Source: Rhodobiaceae bacterium UBA4490
GTDB lineage: Bacteria; Pseudomonadota; Alphaproteobacteria; Parvibaculales; Parvibaculaceae
DNA: 64,000 bases
Assembly (NCBI GenBank): GCA_002389665.1
Contig: DGNO01000003.1
Coordinates: 1 to 64,000 of the forward strand
Direction of reading: 5' to 3'
Position numbers and translations under genes: made by a program. Below are positions 50,946-58,060 of this stretch, in pieces; position 1 is the stretch's first letter, and each line of letters opens with the position of its first letter. The notes beneath the pieces were generated by a model that was not told the origin of the DNA, made no database searches, and worked only from the letters and a program-made list of their open reading frames with translations.

Positions 50946-52186
50946 GCGCCCTCCCCTTCTTCCTTACCCACGCAGGCGGAACAAAGGTCCGGCTCGGCCC
51001 AGTAGCACGGGCCGTCTTCCGTCAGGCAAGCGCTGAATTCCATGCAGCCGCACACGCGGCAACGGGGCGCGGCGTCGATAGCGATCACGGGCTCCGGCAA
51101 TTCGTTGTGCTCCCGACCGTCGAGCAATGCGCCGACAAAGTACTTCTTCATCGGAACCACGCGAAGCACGCGCTCTCCATGGAAGCCATGCCCGCCTTCC
51201 AGGTTGAGCCAGCGCCCACTGGGCGTCTCCCGTTCGATCACATCACACCGGCGCCAATCGGGATCTTCCCGGTCGCGGTCATATACCGTTTTGAAACTGC
51301 CAAGCTGCTTGAGAAAGAACGGCACGCCGGCGCCGGCGCATTGGTCTCGCAGTGACCTTGCCCAATCCAAGTGCATGGGCCGAGCTCCCATGCCGCTCTC
51401 ACCGCCGACGATCACCCAGTCAATGACGCCGCCGGGACCGCCTTCTTTGACTGACCACGCCGCTTCTACCCGATCAAGACTATTCCACTGCTCCTCGCCG
51501 TTTGTGTCCTGGTTGTTCGCATGAACGCATTCAAGGTCTATCGGCCCCAGTAGCGGTTCGGCGGACACAAACCGAACCGCTGCCGGTGTTGCCAAAAGGT
51601 CAGGAATACGCTCGTCGGCTCGCTTCTGGTCTTCGGCGGAAACGCCGAGCCAAACATTAGGGAGAACCCAAGCCCCCTCTTCGAACAGATCCGCTGCCGT
51701 GGCGCGCAAATCATCCCGCTGCCGCGAGTGCGGATCGGTTAGCTCCAGCGCAAAATGGGTTATGTATGTCTCGATGCGTTCCTGCACATCGGAAGCGGTC
51801 ATATATTCCCGCATCCGCCTCGCGCGTTTCGTCAACACTTGAAACGTGTGCTGCGGGCAAAGCGCCATGACGGCGAACACCATGTCGATCCATTCATCGG
51901 GCACGCTTTCATGGAAGAGGTCGCCATGCGCGCAAACGAAAATGCGGCGCGGCTTGCGCCAGCGCAGGGGCAGATAAAGCCATTGGTCATTGAAGCGCAC
52001 TTCGCCGTTCCACACCGGCCCGGCTTTCGTCTCCATGGTCAGTCCCTCGCGGGAGGCATGGTGCGTGAGCCGAGTGCCAGCCAGCTTCATCGCATAGCAA
52101 TTCGTGCAGCCGGGCGAGACAACGGAGCAGCCCGTCACCGGGTTCCAGGTCGCATCCGTCCATTCGATCTTCGACTTCTCTGCCAT
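50942..52186 (-). CDS. Gp37/Gp68-type (DUF5131) phage protein
   Basis: A 414-residue protein starting MAEKSKIEWTDATWNPVTGC, with SPGCTNCYAMKLA, HGDLFHESVPDEWIDMVFAV and VIVGGESGMGARPMHLDW. These are typical of the phage Gp37/Gp68 family, whose CxxxCxxC-like Cys cluster suggests a radical-SAM-like or metal-binding fold. The end (CRVCGCMEFSACLTEDGPCY) is a second Cys-rich module. Role in phage DNA metabolism unknown. Confidence 0.82.
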   Translation of the reverse strand: MAEKSKIEWTDATWNPVTGCSVVSPGCTNCYAMKLAGTRLTHHASREGLTMETKAGPVWNGEVRFNDQWLYLPLRWRKPRRIFVCAHGDLFHESVPDEWIDMVFAVMALCPQHTFQVLTKRARRMREYMTASDVQERIETYITHFALELTDPHSRQRDDLRATAADLFEEGAWVLPNVWLGVSAEDQKRADERIPDLLATPAAVRFVSAEPLLGPIDLECVHANNQDTNGEEQWNSLDRVEAAWSVKEGGPGGVIDWVIVGGESGMGARPMHLDWARSLRDQCAGAGVPFFLKQLGSFKTVYDRDREDPDWRRCDVIERETPSGRWLNLEGGHGFHGERVLRVVPMKKYFVGALLDGREHNELPEPVIAIDAAPRCRVCGCMEFSACLTEDGPCYWAEPDLCSACVGKEEGEGA

Positions 52187-52196
52187 CGCCTTCTCC

Positions 52197-52457
52197 TCAA
52201 AGCATGCCGAGTGCGTGGAGATAAAGTTCCAGCACCGCTTCTTCTTCCTGCCGTTCGGCCAGGGCCTTCTTCCGCAACGCAACGACCTTGCGCATGATCT
52301 TCGTGTCGAAGCCGTTGCCCTTGGCCTCGGCATAGACTTCCTTGATGTCGGCAGCGATTGCGGACTTCTCTTCTTCCAGCCGCTCGACGCGCTCGATGTA
52401 AGCGCGCAGCTTGTCCGCCGCTAGCGTGTTGCTGCCAATCGGCGCTGCGCCGCTCAT
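52197..52457 (-). CDS. gapR: GapR-family (DUF2312) nucleoid-associated protein
   Basis: An 86-residue protein: [20 protein letters not shown], then [20 protein letters not shown] and [20 protein letters not shown]. This is the full GapR domain. Chromosomal GapR of alphaproteobacteria binds overtwisted DNA ahead of forks and transcription. A prophage copy may help the phage replicate or bind its own DNA. Complete, and 10 bases from the downstream gene. Confidence 0.9.
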   Translation of the reverse strand: MSGAAPIGSNTLAADKLRAYIERVERLEEEKSAIAADIKEVYAEAKGNGFDTKIMRKVVALRKKALAERQEEEAVLELYLHALGML

Positions 52458-52478
52458 CGCTATCCCTCCGCCTACAAA

Positions 52479-52494
52479 TGTTTCACGTGAAGCG
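52479..52494. promoter_or_regulatory. parS-like site
   Basis: TGTTTCACGTGAAGCG differs from the chromosomal ParB-binding consensus TGTTTCACGTGAAACA at two positions, both in the last four bases. It lies in the gap upstream of the gapR-like gene. The match is close, but activity as parS is inferred. Confidence 0.5.
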
Positions 52495-52501
52495 CTTGCG
52501 C

Positions 52502-52879
52502 TTATTCGGGCGGAAGCTGGATCAACACTTCGCCGTCGTCACCCGAAGTGCAAAGGCAGGCGCGCGTGCCCGCCAGATGGGCGAGCTTCTCGGCACCACC
52601 GAGCTTGAAGACAAGAGACCGGTTGTTGAGTTCAGGCCGGTGCGGGCCGGTCGGATCGAACTTGATGCGCAAGGTGCCGGCATGCTCGTCTTCACCCAGC
52701 TCGACGCAGTAGCGCGCCGCAAATTCAAACTGCTTGCGCATGAGCCTCCAGAGCTTTTGCCGGTCGATAGCAAGTAAGGCGGTTGTTCCGCCGGACAGCT
52801 CCATCACATGGAGCTGCGCTTCGGCTGTACCGGGATCTTGTTCGGGCGCATCCGGCGGCGTCAGTGTTTGAAACGACAT
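52502..52879 (-). CDS. Hypothetical phage protein
   Basis: A 125-residue protein starting [20 protein letters not shown]. The beta-rich part ([40 protein letters not shown]) ends in [17 protein letters not shown]. Unknown family. It is a member of the minus-strand early operon, one base from its upstream neighbour. Confidence 0.5.
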   Translation of the reverse strand: MSFQTLTPPDAPEQDPGTAEAQLHVMELSGGTTALLAIDRQKLWRLMRKQFEFAARYCVELGEDEHAGTLRIKFDPTGPHRPELNNRSLVFKLGGAEKLAHLAGTRACLCTSGDDGEVLIQLPPE

Positions 52880-52880
52880 G

Positions 52881-53117
52881 TCACTTCTCCTTGAATTCCG
52901 CTTCCAGCTTCTTTGCCAGCCAGCGTTCCATCTGCACGGTCTGCGGGCCTTGCCCGTCAAACCGCATCTCGCCATAAGGGATGAATTCCCGCCGCCCTTC
53001 GATGGTGACCATCACGCTTTTCGGGCGCATATCGATCACCGTCAGGTCGACCAGCACCGGGTCTTTCAGCGGCTTCCGTTCGGCTTCGCCGATCTCTTCA
53101 AAGAGCGCGCCGGTCAT
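52881..53117 (-). CDS. Small hypothetical phage protein
   Basis: 78 residues: MTGALFEEIGEAERKPLKDP, a strand pair (VDLTVIDMRPKSVMVTIEGR) and a final basic helix (RWLAKKLEAEFKEK). It is overlapped by four bases with the upstream gene. No family recognised. Confidence 0.5.
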   Translation of the reverse strand: MTGALFEEIGEAERKPLKDPVLVDLTVIDMRPKSVMVTIEGRREFIPYGEMRFDGQGPQTVQMERWLAKKLEAEFKEK

Positions 53118-53461
53118 GCCGCCTCCTCACTGATCGCCGCGTCCCGGTTTATCGCCGCAGCGCGCAGCTTTCTGCGATTGCTGATGTTGTTGACGACGAC
53201 AGGCCCCACGCCTCCCTCCAAGCGCCCTGGCTCCGGCTCTTCGGCGAGCCGCATGACCTTTGCGCATGGCACGGCGAACCGCGTCAGTGACCGCCCGCGT
53301 CGTTGCGCGTAGTACCCTCCGCCTCGATTCACCTGATTGGCGGAATAGCTGCCTGCCCAACACAAGGGCCACGCGTAGCCTGCGTTGTTCGAGCGCCAGA
53401 AAGTGATATACCGCTCGCGCTTCCACGCTGGCCGGAGATCAACGATATAGAAGCCGGTCAT
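53114..53461 (-). CDS. Hypothetical phage protein
   Basis: A 115-residue basic protein starting MTGFYIVDLRPAWKRERYIT, with aromatic residues (FWRSNNAGYAWPLCWAGSY). It overlaps both neighbours by four bases. No family recognised. Confidence 0.5.
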   Translation of the reverse strand: MTGFYIVDLRPAWKRERYITFWRSNNAGYAWPLCWAGSYSANQVNRGGGYYAQRRGRSLTRFAVPCAKVMRLAEEPEPGRLEGGVGPVVVNNISNRRKLRAAAINRDAAISEEAA

Positions 53462-53682
53462 GCTGCCTCTCCGCCTTCGCATACGCCGAGATTGTCGAAG
53501 ATGCCCTCGGCCACGAGCTGCTCGGCAAAGAGCTGGAAGCCGAGGCAATGCTGCGGCGCTCGGCACTCAGCCTGGCGCGCGGCGCTTTGCACATCGTCGG
53601 CATAGATCCGCTTCTCGGTCGGCGCGGACTGGCGGCGCACGCGGTACACGCAGCGGAACACATTTGCTTTCACTTGCGTCAT
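53458..53682 (-). CDS. Small hypothetical phage protein
   Basis: A 74-residue protein, MTQVKANVFRCVYRVRRQSA, with a short helical end (LFAEQLVAEGIFDNLGV). The start is set at MTQ at 53,682, next to AGGAGAG. Unknown function. Confidence 0.45.
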   Translation of the reverse strand: MTQVKANVFRCVYRVRRQSAPTEKRIYADDVQSAARQAECRAPQHCLGFQLFAEQLVAEGIFDNLGVCEGGEAA

Positions 53683-53699
53683 CGTCTCTCTCCTTTGCT

Positions 53700-54272
53700 T
53701 CAAGGCCGCATCAGCACCGGCCCGTAACCCGGCACCCCACGGGAGCCGCGCTCCCAAATGAACCAGCTGCACTCCATGGGCGGCGCGCCGCGCGCTTCGA
53801 AATCGAGACGGAAGCCCAGCGGCAAGACGCGCGCCGGCGGCAGCTCATGATTGAAGAAATGCCCGCGCGTCTGACCGGCATGGAAAAAGGTCGCGGGCAG
53901 AAGCATGGCCAGATAGTCGAGCCCGAGCCGCGCCCAGTGCCGGGCGAATTCCACAGCGCGGGAGAAGGGCGGATTGGTAACGACCGCCCGCGCCCTGCCC
54001 TTGCGCGTCTTCAGGAAATCCACCCCGCTGCGGCCATAGCCCCGGCCCGTGAGGTTGGTTGCAATCACGTCAAAGCCGAAAGCCTCGATCACGCGGGCCA
54101 TGGCCCCGTCGCCGCAGGCGCATTCCCATATCTTTCCGCCGAGCGCGCGCAGCCGGTCACCTTCCGCGATCATGAAAGCCGCCGTGCCGTCCGGCGGCGT
54201 GCGCCACCATTCGTCCGCATGGTTGAGCGCACGGCGTGCGGGGCTGGAAAGCGATGCATTCGGACGGGCCAT
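53700..54272 (-). CDS. SAM-dependent DNA methyltransferase with NPPF motif
   Basis: A 190-residue methyltransferase: motif I GGKIWECACGDGAMARVI and motif IV AVVTNPPFSRAVEFARHW. N/D-PP-F/Y marks an N6-adenine or N4-cytosine amino-methylase. The small size and the start DEWWRTPPDGTAAF are typical for phage versions. With the 19.9-20.7 kb enzyme the prophage has two. A palindrome with one mismatch (54,227) lies near its start (PARRAL). Confidence 0.8.
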   Translation of the reverse strand: MARPNASLSSPARRALNHADEWWRTPPDGTAAFMIAEGDRLRALGGKIWECACGDGAMARVIEAFGFDVIATNLTGRGYGRSGVDFLKTRKGRARAVVTNPPFSRAVEFARHWARLGLDYLAMLLPATFFHAGQTRGHFFNHELPPARVLPLGFRLDFEARGAPPMECSWFIWERGSRGVPGYGPVLMRP

Positions 54273-54598
54273 CAGAGCTTCCCCCGTTCATCGCGCAAGC
54301 CCCCGCCACGATAGGCGAGCTTCACGGGCGCAGGCTCTTTCTGCACCGCGTCGTTTGCATACTTCAGGACGGTCAGCATTTCCGGCATGGACGGGTGCCC
54401 GTCCGGCAGGCGAGACACGGCGACCAGCGCCTCGGCCAGGAGCCCGCGCGCCGGCGTTGTGCCCTTCTCGCGCAGCCGCTCGACTTCCCGCTCGATGTCC
54501 CAGCGCCGCTCTGCAGCAATAGATGGCCGGTTCGGCAGCACTTTGAGCACGGTAGCCTGAATGAAGACGATGGGATCGGCATCAACGCGCAGCGCCAT
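54272..54598 (-). CDS. Hypothetical phage protein
   Basis: A 108-residue helical protein: DPIVFIQATVLKVLPNRPSI, a basic helix (RWDIEREVERLREKGTTPAR) and an end KYANDAVQKEPAPVKLAYR. It shares a base with the methylase start and overlaps the CII-like gene. No family recognised. Confidence 0.5.
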   Translation of the reverse strand: MALRVDADPIVFIQATVLKVLPNRPSIAAERRWDIEREVERLREKGTTPARGLLAEALVAVSRLPDGHPSMPEMLTVLKYANDAVQKEPAPVKLAYRGGGLRDERGKL

Positions 54599-55088
54599 GG
54601 TGCCCCTCCCCTGCAGCGTCCTTGACGATCTCCTCGCATTGCCGCTTGGCGGCGCTCAGCGCGGCAATCGCCTCCTGCAATTCTTCGATGATGCGCAGCT
54701 CGGCAATCTCCGCCGCCGTCACTGCGCCGTCCTTCGCCACGGCCTCGCCCAGCGCGGCCATCGCCTCGCCCACTTCCTTGGCGATCTGGCCGAGCTGGCG
54801 CGTCCACACCCCGTCGCCCGCCTCTCGCGGCAGCTCGATCAGCACATGGCCGGAGAGGCGCGCGAGCGCCTGCGTGATATGCGGGCGGCCCGAGCAGCGC
54901 TCCAGCGCGGCCACGCAATCGATGGGGATGAAGCGGTCAAGCCGCTGCGGGTTCTGATATTCGGAGACCGTGCATTGCGCTTTGCCGAGATCGAGCGCCG
55001 CGCTTTCCTGCCCGCCTACACCGGCGATGCCCCGCCGCGTCGCGGCTTTCAGGAGGGCGAGGTCTTGCAAGCTCAAGAGACTTTGCAT
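54582..55088 (-). CDS. CII-type phage regulator (Phage_CP76-like)
   Basis: A 168-residue protein with the phage regulatory CII pattern: LALLKAATRRGIAGVGGQES, TVSEYQNPQRLDRFIPIDCV and AALERCSGRPHITQALARLS. A long helical C-terminus follows (IAELRIIEELQEAIAALSAA). The start at 55,088 follows GGAGG. CII-type proteins activate lysogeny promoters; here it lies on the cro-side operon. Confidence 0.72.
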   Translation of the reverse strand: MQSLLSLQDLALLKAATRRGIAGVGGQESAALDLGKAQCTVSEYQNPQRLDRFIPIDCVAALERCSGRPHITQALARLSGHVLIELPREAGDGVWTRQLGQIAKEVGEAMAALGEAVAKDGAVTAAEIAELRIIEELQEAIAALSAAKRQCEEIVKDAAGEGHHGAAR

Positions 55089-55534
55089 TGCTTTTCCCTC
55101 CGATACTGCATGCCGCGAAGGGCCGCGCCCCGTAGCCTTGGCCGTGTCGTTAGAAATGATTGGGAAAGGACGAGATGAAGCATCTCCCCCAGCGCGATAA
55201 GGAGGTTGATGAAGTGATAGACGGCTGTGCACCCCTCCTCGGCCAGCCGCGCTCTCAGACTGCGCGCACGCCGTGCGCTCCCCTCTCCCTCCCCGGCGGG
55301 CGGCGCGGCACCGGCGGCAGCGGACCCTCCCGCGCTGGGGGCAGCGGCTTCGCGCGCCGCGCTGCCGCCGCCGGCTTTGGCGGGGAACTGCAAAAGCTCG
55401 CCGCCAAAAGGTCCGCCCGGCGTGCGCGGGCACTCGTCTCCGAAGGGGCCGAGCATGCCGATGGGCGATGCGCCTTTAAGGTTGTCGCTCTTGACGGCGC
55501 GCAGCTGCGGCGGGAAATGGAGGACGTCACCCAT
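55073..55534 (-). CDS. Low-complexity hypothetical phage protein
   Basis: A 153-residue protein starting MGDVLHFPPQLRAVKSDNLK. It has a Pro/Gly/Ala-rich middle and a C-terminal half with one hydrophobic helix (TAVYHFINLLIALGEMLHLV). It overlaps the CII-like start. It encloses a palindrome copy (55,264). Coding status is likely but not certain, as the composition is unusual. Confidence 0.4.
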   Translation of the reverse strand: MGDVLHFPPQLRAVKSDNLKGASPIGMLGPFGDECPRTPGGPFGGELLQFPAKAGGGSAAREAAAPSAGGSAAAGAAPPAGEGEGSARRARSLRARLAEEGCTAVYHFINLLIALGEMLHLVLSQSFLTTRPRLRGAALRGMQYRREKQCKVS

Positions 55535-55655
55535 GGGCGGCCTCCTTCGCGCGCGACAGTCTGCCTACTGAGCGTTGCGGGGACGGACGGAATAGCCCGC
55601 CCCCGCCTTTCTCCTGTCGAATGTGAGTCGCCAAACCACACTCAGGAGAAAAATT

Positions 55656-55871
55656 ATGCGCGATTACGCTTCCGACACTCCCTGCATCCAGCTGAAGGAC
55701 CTGCGCGAGGCGCTGGAGGAATATCCCGATGACGCCTGGATTGCCTTCGGCTGCGCGGACTCCGCTGCCCCGCTCGCTTTCTACCGCGTCAAGAACCGCT
55801 CGGCGCGGGACGCCGCGCCCAAAGACATGCTGGTTCAGGTCGAGCTTAACCTTCATGAGCCGCACCCCTGA
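55656..55871 (+). CDS. Small acidic hypothetical protein
   Basis: A 71-residue protein with ATG at 55,656 after AGGAGAAAA. It is acidic and helical at first (LKDLREALEEYPDDAWIAFG), then beta-like (DMLVQVELNLHEP). It is the only plus-strand gene in this part, overlapping the end of its minus-strand neighbour by 26 bases. Unknown function. Confidence 0.5.
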   Translation: MRDYASDTPCIQLKDLREALEEYPDDAWIAFGCADSAAPLAFYRVKNRSARDAAPKDMLVQVELNLHEPHP

Positions 55872-56151
55872 GCCACCAGGCCTCGATCACCGGCACATCG
55901 AAAAGCGCCCGGATGAAATCGGCCGCCGCTTTCGGATCGTCGAACCTGTTGTCGGTCACCGCCGCCTCGCGGTAGTCCATCCCGCCGCGCACGCCGCGCC
56001 ACCGCGTCTTGCGCGAGCGGGTCACTGTCACGCACCAGCGTTTATCCGTGCGCTCGGGATCGAAACTCAGCCGCACATCGTCGATGCCCATCTCGGACAC
56101 GAGCTGCTCCAGCTCCGCGTGGCGCGCTTCTTCTGTTGCCCTGTCACCCAT
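55846..56151 (-). CDS. Hypothetical early protein beside cro
   Basis: A 101-residue acidic protein: EEARHAELEQLVSEMGIDDV, RWCVTVTRSRKTRWRGVRGG and DPKAAADFIRALFDVPVIEA. It overlaps the cro-like gene by eight bases and is co-transcribed with it. No family recognised. Confidence 0.5.
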   Translation of the reverse strand: MGDRATEEARHAELEQLVSEMGIDDVRLSFDPERTDKRWCVTVTRSRKTRWRGVRGGMDYREAAVTDNRFDDPKAAADFIRALFDVPVIEAWWLRGAAHEG

Positions 56152-56377
56152 GAGCGGCCTCGCCATCTGAATAGGGCATCTCAAACAAATCAGGCCGCAG
56201 TTCGAGACGGCTGACACCCGTAACTCTCTCCACGGCAACAACACGACCAGCCGGAACAATCTTCCATTGACTTACAGCCTGAGAAGTTATGCGCTCGCCG
56301 GTTACCAGCGTGATCCGTTGAGCCAACGCCGAAGCGCCGCCCGCCAATCGTTTTGCTTTTTCAAGTGCGGTCTCCAT
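56144..56377 (-). CDS. Cro/YdaS-type DNA-binding protein
   Basis: A 77-residue HTH protein starting METALEKAKRLAGGASALAQ and continuing TGERITSQAVSQWKIVPAGR, as in YdaS or Cro of lambdoid prophages. An upstream ATG at 56,413 could add 12 residues. It is divergent from the S24 repressor. The operators overlap its start region, so it is part of the lytic switch. Confidence 0.78.
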   Translation of the reverse strand: METALEKAKRLAGGASALAQRITLVTGERITSQAVSQWKIVPAGRVVAVERVTGVSRLELRPDLFEMPYSDGEAAHG

Positions 56378-56460
56378 GAAAGCATTGAAAGCATATCTTT
56401 CATTTAAACTCAAGCATTTCTTTCGATGATTGAAAGCTCCCCTTTCGGCATTCTCTCCAC
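56377..56460. promoter_or_regulatory. Repressor/cro operator region
   Basis: TGAAAGCATATCTTTCA (56,386-56,402) is a 17-bp palindrome with arms TGAAAG/CTTTCA, next to a further half-site TGAAAGCAT at 56,377-56,385. A reversed pair, CTTTC-N7-GAAAG, lies at 56,420-56,436. The same palindrome type is found before the parB-like gene. Confidence 0.7.
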
Positions 56461-57180
56461 ATGACGAAATTCAAGACAGATGCAGCACGCGGCGCCCGAA
56501 TTGTGGCCGCGCGAGAACGGGCAAGGCTCACCCAAGAGCAGCTTGCAAACCGAATTACAGAGCTAAAGAAATCCAGCGTTTCCCGTGGAGCAATCGGTAA
56601 CTGGGAACGTGGCTATGGCCTTACATCTGAAAACCTAAGCCTACTCGCCAGCGTTTTGAATGTGAGTTCAGAGTGGTTGCTGACTGGGAAAGGCGGCTCT
56701 GGCTGGGATGCAAACGAACACCTAGGTAATACGCCGGATCTCCCAGATACACAGCCCGAGCGAATCAGGATTGATATTCCAGAGTATGATGTGCGCGCCT
56801 CTATGGGCGATGGATTTCACATTGATCGCGAAACCGTCAAGGACCATTGGCCATTCAGCCGTGCCTACCTTGAAGGTGAGCTGCGATTAAATCCAAGAAA
56901 CCTGGTCGTTATCGAAGTAGTAGGCGACTCGATGGCTCCGACGCTTCAAAGCGGGGACCGTGTTTTAGTCGACATGTCAGATACACGCGTTGGAATTCCT
57001 GGAATTTTTGTGTTGTGGGACGGCGACGGGACAGTCGCAAAACGCCTAGAGATGATCCCAAATACTGACCCACCGATGCTAAAGCGGATTTCCGAAAATC
57101 CTCACCATGGGACTTATGATGTGCTGGCCGAACTCACCCACATTGTCGGACGGGTCGTATGGTTTGCACGACGCATGTGA
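56461..57180 (+). CDS. Phage repressor, S24/LexA-like (CI type)
   Basis: A 239-residue repressor. An N-terminal XRE HTH (residues 8-70, ARERARLTQEQLANRITELK) is followed by a C-terminal S24 peptidase domain. Catalytic Ser is in VGDSMAPTLQSGDRVLVD and Lys in GDGTVAKRLEMI. It is therefore probably self-cleaved on SOS induction. It is divergent from cro and the operators lie between. Confidence 0.92.
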   Translation: MTKFKTDAARGARIVAARERARLTQEQLANRITELKKSSVSRGAIGNWERGYGLTSENLSLLASVLNVSSEWLLTGKGGSGWDANEHLGNTPDLPDTQPERIRIDIPEYDVRASMGDGFHIDRETVKDHWPFSRAYLEGELRLNPRNLVVIEVVGDSMAPTLQSGDRVLVDMSDTRVGIPGIFVLWDGDGTVAKRLEMIPNTDPPMLKRISENPHHGTYDVLAELTHIVGRVVWFARRM

Positions 57181-57185
57181 TCAGA

Positions 57186-57917
57186 ATGGCGCAACAAAGC
57201 CGGTATATATTATCCCTGCTCATAATAGTTGCAGCACTGATTGGTGACCCTTTGTTGGCTCGCGCCGACTATGTCGTTCTTCGCGGCGGCGAAACACACA
57301 GCAAAAGTTATAATGGGCAGGAATATGGGCGCTGGCCGATCGCATCTTTATTCACTGGCCCCTCGCCCAATGCGTACGTTGACCTTGATGACACGACCGC
57401 TTATTGGGCCATAGGATATGGAGGTACTGTCGCGGACAGTATTAGACTAGAGATAGAATTTTCTCACCGAAATCAATCAAACTTTACCCGCTTGCGGTCT
57501 AGAAATATTGCAGTACAACCCTTCCCACCCGCCGACGCACCAGACATCACACAGCTTTCGGTCTCTAGCAATTCATTGATTCTGTATGTGAACTACGACT
57601 TACCCCTGTTCGACCGAGCCACAGCTTTTGCCGGCGCAGGTATAGGTGCCTCACTAGTGAAATCGAGCGGCACGGTCGGACGGCCCGGCCTCACTTTCAC
57701 TGTTGACGGCTCCGAATTCAATCCAACATTTGCCGTCAATGGCGGCATATCTTATGAGATTTTCAATGGCGTAGATCTCGAAACCCGATACGCGCTTATC
57801 GACGCCGGCAGCTACACTGCTGAGTGCGATCTAGTATCAGTCGCCTTTTGCTCCCATTCCGCGACAGCCGATTTGCTCTACCAAGACATATCCCTCGGCC
57901 TTCGATTCCATTTCTAA
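57186..57917 (+). CDS. Outer-membrane beta-barrel protein (moron)
   Basis: A 243-residue protein with a signal peptide (YILSLLIIVAALIGDPLLAR ending near ADY) and amphipathic strands ending in the aromatic LGLRFHF, as in OmpW/OprD-type small barrels. It stands between the repressor and the early operon on the repressor's strand, six bases after the repressor stop, so it may be made in lysogens. It could change surface receptors for other phages; function inferred. Confidence 0.68.
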   Translation: MAQQSRYILSLLIIVAALIGDPLLARADYVVLRGGETHSKSYNGQEYGRWPIASLFTGPSPNAYVDLDDTTAYWAIGYGGTVADSIRLEIEFSHRNQSNFTRLRSRNIAVQPFPPADAPDITQLSVSSNSLILYVNYDLPLFDRATAFAGAGIGASLVKSSGTVGRPGLTFTVDGSEFNPTFAVNGGISYEIFNGVDLETRYALIDAGSYTAECDLVSVAFCSHSATADLLYQDISLGLRFHF

Positions 57918-57969
57918 TTGGACGCCCCCCTCAACTGATACCTGCGGAAGGGCAAAGAACACTCTCGTA

Positions 57970-58020
57970 TGAAAGTTATGCTTTCATTTTGCTTGCACGA
58001 TAATGAAAGTTATGCTTTCG
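57970..58020 (+). promoter_or_regulatory. Tandem repressor operators and promoter before parB-like gene
   Basis: TGAAAGTTATGCTTTCA (57,970-57,986) and TGAAAGTTATGCTTTCG (58,004-58,020) lie 34 bases apart, identical to the cro/repressor site in both arms. A possible promoter, TTGCTT (57,989) with 16 bases and TATGCT (58,011), is nested between them, so repressor would block the operon that ends in int. Confidence 0.68.
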
Positions 58021-58060
58021 TCCACTGCCACGCACGCCGTGCGCAAGCAGGAGGACGATT

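Noticed and set aside
54193..55430. Extra GC-rich half-sites such as GGCGGCGTGCGCC and CCCGGCGTGCGCGGG near the palindrome copies
   Set aside because: Only one arm matches; in GC-rich coding DNA such partial matches are frequent, so I did not count them.
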